Shown piece by piece: positions 14,781-20,116 of a DNA stretch of 20,116 bases. Below the pieces are notes generated by a model. That model saw only the letters and a program-made list of their open reading frames with translations, ran no database searches and was not told the origin of the DNA. Source of the stretch: Catenibacterium sp. co_0103 (GTDB taxonomy: Bacteria; Bacillota_I; Bacilli_A; Erysipelotrichales; Coprobacillaceae); the NCBI RefSeq assembly GCF_004168205.1, contig NZ_RCYB01000038.1:1-20116 (forward strand), in the 5' to 3' direction. The position numbers and the translations under genes are program-made. The first letter of the stretch is position 1. Each line of letters starts with the position of its first letter.

Positions 14781-14856
14781 TGGTAGTCCGTAGGGGGTTC
14801 GAACCCCTGAATGCTTGGATGAGAACCAAGTGTGTTGACCACTTCACCAACGGACC
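14781..14856 (-). tRNA. tRNA-Glu, anticodon CUC
   Basis: The reverse strand folds into a cloverleaf: acceptor GGTCCGT/ACGGACT (with an unusual G1-U72 first pair), anticodon stem CTTGG/CCAAG around loop TTCTCAT (anticodon CTC), T stem AGGGG/CCCCT with loop TTCGAAC, discriminator A73 and encoded CCA. It would read GAG, a minor glutamate codon in this window. Confidence 0.92.
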
Positions 14857-14866
14857 ATGTGGTCAT

Positions 14867-14894
14867 AGTATATCATGTTTTTTTTAAAAGTAAA
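14867..14894 (-). promoter_or_regulatory. Promoter of tRNA-Glu
   Basis: On the minus strand TTTACT (14889-14894) is 16 bases from TATACT (14867-14872), which has a TG extension just upstream. Confidence 0.65.
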
Positions 14895-14935
14895 ATATTC
14901 TTTTATTAAAAAGGATTATTTACTTTCTGTTTTCT

Positions 14936-14964
14936 TTGTGATTTTCAGTAAAATACTATATAAT
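14936..14964 (+). promoter_or_regulatory. Promoter of murA-asd
   Basis: TTGTGA (14936-14941), a 17-base spacer and TATAAT (14959-14964). The leader to the murA ATG is about 110 bases, very AT-rich, with repeated TTAACT units and a weak AACTT/AAGTT hairpin followed by T's (near 15016-15030) that might attenuate; nothing firmer is visible. Confidence 0.65.
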
Positions 14965-15080
14965 GAATTCGTCGAGATAAATACCAATATTTTGACTTTA
15001 ACTTATTAACTATTAACTTAAAAGTTTTTTAATATATATACATAAATTTTAAATAACCTTAATGAAAGGATTGAATAGAA

Positions 15081-16361
15081 ATGGCAGAAGAAGTAATTGC
15101 TATTGAAGGTGGACATAAACTTAATGGAACAGTGACTATTTCAGGTGCGAAGAATGCAACTGTAGCGCTTATTCCTTCTATTGTATTATCAGATGAACCA
15201 GTTGAAATTTATAATGTACCAGAAATTTCCGATGTTGATGCGCTAACCGTATTATTAGAAGAATTGAATTGTGTTGTTGAAAGGGATATATCCGTAGGTG
15301 AAATCGGTGTAGACCCAAGAAATATGAAAAATATACCACTAGTAAGTAGTGCAGTTGATAAATTAAGAGCGTCTTATTATTTTATGGGTGCATTACTAGG
15401 TAAATATAAAGAAGTCACTATTAGAATGCCTGGTGGCTGTTATTTAGGACCTCGTCCTATTGATCTTCATTTAAAAGGATTTGAAGCATTAGGTGCTGAT
15501 ATTAATTATGATGAAGAAACAGGAACATATCATTTAAAGGCTGATGAACTTATTGGAACTGAAATCTATCTAGATTTCGCTTCTGTAGGTGCTACTATCA
15601 ATATTATGTTAGCTGCAGTTAAGGCTAAAGGTCGTACTGTTATTGAAAATGCAGCTAAGGAACCAGAAATCATTGATGTTGCAAACCTTCTTACTAAGAT
15701 GGGTGCGAGAATCCGTGGCGTTGGTACAGATACTATTACTATTGATGGTGTAGAACATATGCATGGTGCATATCATGAAATTATTCCTGATCGTATTGAA
15801 GCAGGTACTTTCTTGATTATTGCAGCAGCTATTGGTGAAAAGATGGTTATCCAGAATATTATTCCACAGCATTTAGATGCGCTTATTTCTAAATTAAAGG
15901 AAATGGGCATTAAGATGGAAAAGATTGGCGATAGCATTGTTGTATATGGTAATGATGGAAATTTAAAGCCTGTTGAAGTAAAGACACAGATTTATCCAGG
16001 ATTTGCGACTGATTTACAGCAGCCTTTAACAACCCTATTGACTCAGGGTAATGGACAATCTAAAGTGTCTGAAACTATTTATAAAGAAAGATTTAAGCAT
16101 TGTGCTCAGCTTAATAAGATGGGAGCAGATATTGAATTAGGTGAAGCGTGTGCTTATATAAAAGGCAAGACACCTCTACATGGTGCAAGAGTAATGGCTA
16201 CAGATTTACGCTGTGGTGCGGCTCTTGTGGTGGCTGGTTTAATGGCAGAAGGTAAAACAGAAATTACAAATGTCTACCATATTGACCGTGGTTATGATAA
16301 TATAGACCACAAGCTCATTACATTAGGAGCACACATTACTCGTTATATGATTGACGATTAA
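15081..16361 (+). CDS. murA: UDP-N-acetylglucosamine 1-carboxyvinyltransferase
   Basis: MurA transfers enolpyruvate from PEP to UDP-GlcNAc, the first committed step of peptidoglycan precursor synthesis in the cytosol. The 426-aa protein has SGAKN with the conserved K24, the active-site loop MPGGCYLGPRPIDLHLKG with C120 (the cysteine that fosfomycin modifies in this family), and the C-terminal DLRCGAALVVAGLMAEG. The AAAGGA before the ATG is a modest ribosome-binding site. Many Firmicutes have two MurA paralogues; which one this is cannot be told here. asd follows after 20 bases in the same operon. Confidence 0.95.
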   Translation: MAEEVIAIEGGHKLNGTVTISGAKNATVALIPSIVLSDEPVEIYNVPEISDVDALTVLLEELNCVVERDISVGEIGVDPRNMKNIPLVSSAVDKLRASYYFMGALLGKYKEVTIRMPGGCYLGPRPIDLHLKGFEALGADINYDEETGTYHLKADELIGTEIYLDFASVGATINIMLAAVKAKGRTVIENAAKEPEIIDVANLLTKMGARIRGVGTDTITIDGVEHMHGAYHEIIPDRIEAGTFLIIAAAIGEKMVIQNIIPQHLDALISKLKEMGIKMEKIGDSIVVYGNDGNLKPVEVKTQIYPGFATDLQQPLTTLLTQGNGQSKVSETIYKERFKHCAQLNKMGADIELGEACAYIKGKTPLHGARVMATDLRCGAALVVAGLMAEGKTEITNVYHIDRGYDNIDHKLITLGAHITRYMIDD

Positions 16362-16381
16362 TGTTGATAGGAGGAGAAGCT

Positions 16382-17467
16382 ATGAGTGACAAGTTAAAAG
16401 TTGGTATTTTAGGTGCGACTGGTATGGTTGGACAGAGATTTAATACTCTTCTAGATAACCATCCATGGTTTGAAGTGACTACACTTGCAGCAAGTAAGTC
16501 TAGTGCGGGAAAGACTTATGAAGAAGCAGTAAAAGGCAGATGGAAAATGGATACACCTATTCCTGAAGCAGTCAAGAACATTGTCGTAAAAGATGTTGCA
16601 GATGTAGAAGACATTGCGAAAGAAGTTGATTTTGTATTCTCAGCAGTAAATATGAGTAAAGAAGAAATCAAAGCAATTGAAGAAGCATATGCAAAAGCAG
16701 AAACACCTGTTGTGTCAAACAACAGTGCACACAGATGGACACCTGATGTTCCTATGGTTATTCCAGAAATCAACCCAGAACATTATGCTGTCATCGAAGA
16801 TCAGAGAAAGAGACTTGGAACTAAGAAAGGTTTTATCGCAGTAAAGCCTAACTGTTCAATCCAGTCTTATACACCTTGCTTAGCAGCATGGAAGGAATTT
16901 GAACCAACAAAGGTTGTAGTAAGTACATACCAGGCTATTTCTGGTGCTGGAAAGACTTTTAAGGAATGGCCAGAAATGGTAGGGAACATCATTCCTTTAA
17001 TTAGTGGGGAAGAAGAAAAGTCTGAGCAGGAACCATTAAAAGTATTTGGTCATATTGAAAATGGTGAAATCGTTAAAGCTGAAGGACCTATTATTAGTGC
17101 CCAGTGTATTCGTGTACCAGTATTAAATGGTCATACAGCAACTGTTTCTATTAGTTTCAATAAGAAGCCTACTAAAGAAGAATTAATTGATCGTTTAAAT
17201 AACTTCGAGGGACAGCCACAGGAATTTAAGCTTCCACATGCACCTGAACATTTCATCAGATACATGGAAGAAGAAAACCGTCCACAGGTTACATTAGATG
17301 TAGACTATGAAGGTGGTATGGGAGTTTCTATTGGTAGACTTAGAGAAGACAACATCTTCGATTATAAGTTTGTAGGTTTATCTCACAACACTTTAAGAGG
17401 TGCTGCAGGTGGTGCTGTTGAAAGTGCTGAAATGTTAACAAAATTAGGTTATATTACTAAGAAATAA
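16382..17467 (+). CDS. asd: Aspartate-semialdehyde dehydrogenase
   Basis: The enzyme reduces aspartyl phosphate to the semialdehyde that feeds lysine/diaminopimelate, threonine and methionine synthesis. It shows the NADP-binding GATGMVGQ (11-18), the catalytic C148 in KPNCSIQSY and the conserved histidine region VPVLNGHTATV. The 361-aa length and the PNCS-IQ context fit the archaeal/fungal-type subgroup rather than the E. coli type. The start at 16382 is chosen because AGGAGGAG lies just upstream; an ATG overlapping the murA stop precedes that site. Its pairing with murA links cell-wall cross-bridge and lysine supply with sugar-chain synthesis, and the product also feeds the homoserine used by the sulfhydrylase earlier in the window. 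Confidence 0.94.
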   Translation: MSDKLKVGILGATGMVGQRFNTLLDNHPWFEVTTLAASKSSAGKTYEEAVKGRWKMDTPIPEAVKNIVVKDVADVEDIAKEVDFVFSAVNMSKEEIKAIEEAYAKAETPVVSNNSAHRWTPDVPMVIPEINPEHYAVIEDQRKRLGTKKGFIAVKPNCSIQSYTPCLAAWKEFEPTKVVVSTYQAISGAGKTFKEWPEMVGNIIPLISGEEEKSEQEPLKVFGHIENGEIVKAEGPIISAQCIRVPVLNGHTATVSISFNKKPTKEELIDRLNNFEGQPQEFKLPHAPEHFIRYMEEENRPQVTLDVDYEGGMGVSIGRLREDNIFDYKFVGLSHNTLRGAAGGAVESAEMLTKLGYITKK

Positions 17468-17481
17468 ATTTAAAAAAGCTA

Positions 17482-17510
17482 TTGTATTTCAATAAAAAAT
17501 GATGTACAAT
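17482..17510 (+). promoter_or_regulatory. Promoter of rpmE
   Basis: TTGTAT (17482-17487), a 17-base spacer and TACAAT (17505-17510). The transcript would begin near 17517. Confidence 0.7.
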
Positions 17511-17511
17511 A

Positions 17512-17566
17512 CACTAGCAACTTACTTTGAAGTAGCAAATATTTCAAGGCGGAAGGAGATAAGACA
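17512..17566 (+). promoter_or_regulatory. Possible structured leader of the L31 gene
   Basis: The roughly 50-base leader can form competing pairings: TACTT/AAGTA (about 17524-17535) and TTGAA/TTCAA (about 17529-17548). L31 genes of Firmicutes are known to carry autoregulatory leaders; whether this fits that class needs a covariance-model search. Confidence 0.3.
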
Positions 17567-17770
17567 ATGAGAGCTGGAATTCATCCAAATTACAAAAAAG
17601 TAAAAGTAATCTGCACATCATGTGGTAACGAATTTGAAACTGGTTCAGTTTTAGATGAAATCCGTGTGGATACTTGTTCAAACTGTCATCCATTCTACAC
17701 TGGTAAACAGAGATTTGCGAGTGCTGATGGTAGAGTTGAAAAATTCAATAAGAAATACGGTCTTAAATAA
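17567..17770 (+). CDS. rpmE: 50S ribosomal protein L31 (zinc-binding type)
   Basis: This small protein of the large ribosomal subunit forms a bridge to the small subunit. It has 67 residues starting [10 protein letters not shown] and four cysteines in two pairs (C16/C19 and C37/C40), which marks the zinc-containing C+ type, rather than the cysteine-free form made under zinc shortage. [10 protein letters not shown] is the conserved family signature. A strong GGAAGGAGA precedes the ATG. The gene is transcribed alone, with its own promoter and terminator. Confidence 0.96.
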   Translation: MRAGIHPNYKKVKVICTSCGNEFETGSVLDEIRVDTCSNCHPFYTGKQRFASADGRVEKFNKKYGLK

Positions 17771-17775
17771 GACGC

Positions 17776-17804
17776 AAGAACCTGTTCTACAGGTTCTTTT
17801 TTTT
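17776..17804 (+). terminator. Rho-independent terminator of rpmE
   Basis: A 9-bp stem AAGAACCTG/CAGGTTCTT with a five-base loop is followed by a long T-run. Confidence 0.9.
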
Positions 17805-17807
17805 ATG

Positions 17808-17840
17808 TAAAAAAGATGTCAATACATTGTATTGACATCT
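17808..17840 (-). terminator. Terminator of walJ-rlmH
   Basis: A perfect 13-bp inverted repeat (17814-17826 and 17828-17840) begins within the rlmH stop codon. On the minus strand it is followed by a T-run. It is placed back to back with the rpmE terminator. Confidence 0.85.
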
Positions 17841-18318
17841 ACTTATGATATGTTTCATTCTTCATAATCTTAAATGCACGATAAATCTGTTCTACAAGAA
17901 TCAAGCGCATTAATTGATGTGGAAAAGTCATTGGTGAAAAAGATAATTTAAAGTCAGCTCTTGTAAGAACATCCTCTCCATGTCCTAAAGATCCACCAAT
18001 CACAAATACAATAGTAGAATAACCATCAATCATCTTCTTCTCAATATATTGACTAAAAGCCACTGAATCCATCTCACGTGAAGCTACATCTAATAAAATC
18101 ATAAAATCATTCTGTTTCACATGATCAAGAATCTTTCTTCCTTCTTTACTCTTTACAAGTGTCTCTTCTGCAAGTGAAGGGTTATTAGGTATCTTTTCAT
18201 CAGGGACTTCAATTAAATCAACATGGGCATAAGCACCAAGTCTTTTTACATACTCCTGTACACCATCTCTTAAATATTTCTCTTTTAACTTACCTACAGT
18301 AATAATCTTAATGTTCAT
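17839..18318 (-). CDS. rlmH: 23S rRNA (pseudouridine1915-N3)-methyltransferase
   Basis: RlmH is a homodimeric SPOUT enzyme that methylates pseudouridine 1915 in helix 69 of 23S rRNA on the assembled ribosome. The 159-aa protein has the SAM-binding IGGSLGHG at 107-114, SFSPMTFPHQLMR, and the universal C-terminal tail YRAFKIMKNETYHK. The ATG at 18316-18318 gives MNIKIITVGK after GGAGG, matching the family start. The gene overlaps the end of walJ by 11 bases. The pseudouridine it methylates is made by RluD, a relative of the synthase at the left end of this window. Confidence 0.96.
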   Translation of the reverse strand: MNIKIITVGKLKEKYLRDGVQEYVKRLGAYAHVDLIEVPDEKIPNNPSLAEETLVKSKEGRKILDHVKQNDFMILLDVASREMDSVAFSQYIEKKMIDGYSTIVFVIGGSLGHGEDVLTRADFKLSFSPMTFPHQLMRLILVEQIYRAFKIMKNETYHK

Positions 18319-19060
18319 ATTTTCCTCCAGAAACAACAGATGTTTGACTTGCTGCTTTGATCTTCTCTTGATCAAATGTCATCTTTTCTTCATCAAATAT
18401 AGAATAATAAGTTTCTAACGCCTTTTCTTTTGTATTGGCATCCTGTGATAAATGGGCTAGTACAATCTCTTTCGTATTCTCACCAATCACATCACACATT
18501 AAATGAGCACTATATTCATTATTTAAGTGTCCTGTATCTCCCATAATTCTATTCTTTAAAGAAAAAGGACGACGTGTAGCCATCAACATTTCTATGTCAT
18601 GATTAGATTCTATAATATAATAATTCAAGTTGTGAATAAGCTCTTTATTCTTCTGTGATACATAACCTGTATCTGTCATATAGAGAAGTGTTTCATCACC
18701 CTTGAATATAAATCCAATAGGATTAGTTGCATCATGTGAAAGACGTAATACATACACATCTATATCACCAAATGTATAACTTGTATAAGGAACAAGTTCA
18801 TGATCCTCATCTAGATCCTCTATATTCCCTTTTGCGGTATATACCATTTTTTTATCAAATATATGTATATTTTTATTATGATCTGTATGATCATGGGTTA
18901 ATAATACATAATCTATATCATCTATTGTATATCCAATTTCTTTTAATCGATAGACAAGCTGTTTCTTTGAGATACCACAATCTATTAAAATACCTGTAGT
19001 TTTTTCTACAATAAATGTGCTGTTTCCTTTAGAACCACTTGCTAAAACATGGTATTCCAT
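18308..19060 (-). CDS. walJ: WalJ/YycJ-type metallo-beta-lactamase-fold hydrolase
   Basis: This is a cytosolic metallo-hydrolase of the YycJ/WalJ group, whose members are linked to DNA metabolism and cell-wall coordination in Gram-positive bacteria. The metal motif is THDHTDH at residues 55-61, with a further conserved SHDATNP and a histidine at GDTGHLNNE. The 250-aa length is typical. The start at 19058-19060 gives MEYHVLASGSKGNS after AGAGGTGG. In many Firmicutes walJ lies in the walRK region close to rlmH; here the pair is preserved, but the two-component genes and htrA are absent. Confidence 0.9.
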   Translation of the reverse strand: MEYHVLASGSKGNSTFIVEKTTGILIDCGISKKQLVYRLKEIGYTIDDIDYVLLTHDHTDHNKNIHIFDKKMVYTAKGNIEDLDEDHELVPYTSYTFGDIDVYVLRLSHDATNPIGFIFKGDETLLYMTDTGYVSQKNKELIHNLNYYIIESNHDIEMLMATRRPFSLKNRIMGDTGHLNNEYSAHLMCDVIGENTKEIVLAHLSQDANTKEKALETYYSIFDEEKMTFDQEKIKAASQTSVVSGGKYEH

Positions 19061-19080
19061 AATCCACCTCTTTCCCATGC

Positions 19081-19110
19081 ATTATAGCACATCTCATTAT
19101 TTACTATAAA
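19081..19110 (-). promoter_or_regulatory. Promoter of walJ-rlmH
   Basis: On the minus strand TTTATA (19105-19110) lies 18 bases from a perfect TATAAT (19081-19086). Confidence 0.6.
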
Positions 19111-19116
19111 GTTTCT

Positions 19117-19145
19117 TACATATTCTTTTAAACTTGTGATAAAAT
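19117..19145 (+). promoter_or_regulatory. Possible promoter of the cytidylate-kinase-like gene
   Basis: TAAAAT (19140-19145) has a TTACAT at 17 bases. The -35 match is weak. Confidence 0.35.
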
Positions 19146-19171
19146 AAACTTATAGAAGGAGGTTTTGTCTT

Positions 19172-19750
19172 ATGCCTAAAATTATTACAATCGCAAGAGA
19201 ATATGGTTCTGGAGGACGTATCATAGCACAGAAAGTAGCCGATCTTTTAGGGCTTGTTTATTACGATAATCAGATTATTGATTTAGCTGCTCAGGAACTC
19301 GGATTTGATATTGAAACAATTAGGAAAGCAGCTCAGGAAAAGAGTTCAGGATTCCTTTATGGAATGGCTGGAGGAACTTTCCAGATGCCTCTAAATGATC
19401 AGGTTTTCGCAACACAATCTAAAATCATTCGTCATCTTGCAAATAACGATTCATGTATCATAGTAAATGGATGTGCTGATTATATTCTTGAAGATTATGA
19501 TAAAGTATTAAGAGTCTTTGTCCATGCACCTCTTGAATCACGCATTAAGAGAGTAGAAGAAGAATATAAAGAAGAGCATGAGAATACAAAGAAGTATGTC
19601 ATCTCAAGAGATAAGAAGAGATCTAACTACTATAATTACTACACAACAAATAAATGGGGTCAGTTAAAGAATTTTGACTTAACTATTAATAGTGATTATG
19701 GTTTAGATGAAGCTGCTGAAATTATTGCGGAAATGTATAAGAAATTATAA
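19172..19750 (+). CDS. Cytidylate-kinase-like protein
   Basis: The 192-residue protein belongs to the cytidylate-kinase-like P-loop family often found beside ordinary cmk in Firmicutes. It starts with IITIAREYGSGGRIIAQKVA, where a GSGG segment takes the place of the GxGKS/T Walker A loop, and contains VYYDNQIIDLAAQELG, the LID-region-like ISRDKKRSNYYNYYT and the C-terminal DLTINSD. The lack of the Walker lysine-serine is typical of this family, so its nucleotide substrate is uncertain. AGAAGGAGG precedes the ATG. The gene is single, with its own terminator. Confidence 0.85.
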   Translation: MPKIITIAREYGSGGRIIAQKVADLLGLVYYDNQIIDLAAQELGFDIETIRKAAQEKSSGFLYGMAGGTFQMPLNDQVFATQSKIIRHLANNDSCIIVNGCADYILEDYDKVLRVFVHAPLESRIKRVEEEYKEEHENTKKYVISRDKKRSNYYNYYTTNKWGQLKNFDLTINSDYGLDEAAEIIAEMYKKL

Positions 19751-19757
19751 TAATAAG

Positions 19758-19792
19758 AAGCTGTAATAGATGATCTATTACAGCTTTTACTA
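19758..19792 (+). terminator. Terminator of the cytidylate-kinase-like gene
   Basis: A perfect 13-bp stem (19758-19770 with 19774-19786) with a three-base loop is followed by a T-rich stretch. Confidence 0.8.
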
Positions 19793-19848
19793 TTAGAGAT
19801 TGAATAAATATGTTAAAATAAGGCGAAATCAAATAAAGGAGAATAAGT

Positions 19849-19893
19849 GTGAAACAAAAATCAATCAAAACGTATAAAAAAAGACAAACTTAA
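19849..19893 (+). pseudogene. Possible truncated 5' end of a gene
   Basis: A GTG start with AAAGGAG seven bases upstream opens a 14-codon frame (starting MKQKSIKTYKK) that stops abruptly where a transposase-bearing sequence begins on the other strand. This would fit a gene cut by insertion, but the remaining stretch is too short to identify. Confidence 0.3.
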
Positions 19894-19935
19894 AAATAAG
19901 TTTGAATAATTTAGAAAAAATAGAATAATTGAATA

Positions 19936-20115
19936 TTATGGTTTAGTTAATTTAGAAACGTCAAAACCTGATTTCTTAAGAAACTCTATCGCTGATTCTT
20001 CTGTTAAAACTTGTTGCTTTATAGGTGGCTTAGGATTTTTAAATGATTCATAATCTGAAGGATTAAATGTCTCTCCAGTAAGAATCATATGGTATATACT
20101 GACAAGCATCATTCT
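19936..20115 (-). CDS. C-terminal end of a transposase, probably IS110-type (runs off the window)
   Basis: The minus strand is open from the window edge to a stop at 19936-19938, encoding 59 residues that begin RMMLVSIYHMILTGETFNP and end VSKLTKP. The M-L-x-x-I-Y-H-M-x-x-x-G-E-x-F-N-P pattern resembles the tail of IS110/IS116-type transposases, after the catalytic domain. The 5' part and the catalytic residues lie beyond the edge. CAA glutamine codons differ from the CAG-rich neighbours, in line with foreign origin. The family call is from memory of the motif; another transposase class is possible. Confidence 0.55.
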   Translation of the reverse strand, partial: RMMLVSIYHMILTGETFNPSDYESFKNPKPPIKQQVLTEESAIEFLKKSGFDVSKLTKP

Positions 20116-20116
20116 T

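Noticed and set aside
14531..14866. Minus-strand reading frame over the tRNA genes
   Set aside because: It is a translation of tRNA-Glu, the reverse strand of tRNA-Gln and the gltX start in another frame.
1..20116. CRISPR array, prophage or defence island
   Set aside because: No regularly spaced repeats and no phage structural or recognised defence genes were seen; TnpB belongs to the insertion sequence.

Overview
The window looks like a chromosomal segment of a low-GC Firmicute, most likely of the Erysipelotrichia / Coprobacillaceae type (Catenibacterium-like). The basis is AT-rich DNA, AGGAGG ribosome-binding sites, T-tailed hairpin terminators, the WalJ-RlmH gene pair and a zinc-type ribosomal protein L31. 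This placement is an inference from gene content and codon style. Glutamine is written almost only as CAG in the highly expressed genes despite the AT-rich genome, and the window carries a tRNA-Gln with the matching CUG anticodon.

Layout. 1-1806: a bidirectional terminator, then two translationally coupled RNA-modification genes on the minus strand (RlmA-type 23S rRNA methyltransferase, RluA-type pseudouridine synthase). 1900-4278: a TetR-family regulator gene split by an IS607-family element. The element holds a decayed serine-recombinase tnpA, an intact-looking TnpB (the RuvC nuclease ancestral to Cas12) and a probable guide-RNA region at its right end. 4372-5343: an aldo/keto reductase the broken regulator may once have controlled. 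5408-7857: an operon of a small helical protein, a SpoU/TrmH RNA methyltransferase, a MalY/PatB cystathionine beta-lyase and a 93-residue unknown protein. 7943-8815: class II fructose-bisphosphate aldolase. 8897-9340: a small membrane-anchored or exported protein on the minus strand.

9602-12423 is a sulfur-amino-acid block: an Rrf2-family regulator with four cysteines, then O-acetylhomoserine sulfhydrylase and cysteine synthase. Palindromic sites overlap or adjoin both promoters. 12439-12726, minus strand: a 27-residue hydrophobic peptide, too short for most gene finders, followed at once by a ribbon-helix-helix-like DNA-binding protein. 12853-13138 is the wreck of a ROK sugar kinase. 13165-14856 groups glutamyl-tRNA synthetase with tRNA-Gln(CUG) and tRNA-Glu(CUC), both likely substrates if this organism uses the indirect Glu-tRNA(Gln) route. 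15081-17467: MurA and aspartate-semialdehyde dehydrogenase, linking cell-wall precursor and lysine/DAP/methionine supply. 17567-17770: L31. 17839-19060: WalJ and RlmH on the minus strand. 19172-19750: a cytidylate-kinase-like protein. The right edge holds a probable truncated gene start and the C-terminal end of a transposase, probably IS110-type, that runs off the window.

Most of the window is ordinary core metabolism. The unusual parts are the IS607/TnpB insertion in tetR, the tiny hydrophobic peptide plus RHH pair, the Rrf2-cysteine operators, a perfect 13-bp hairpin inside a small unknown gene, and the CUG/CUC tRNA pair beside gltX. No CRISPR array, prophage or obvious defence island is visible.
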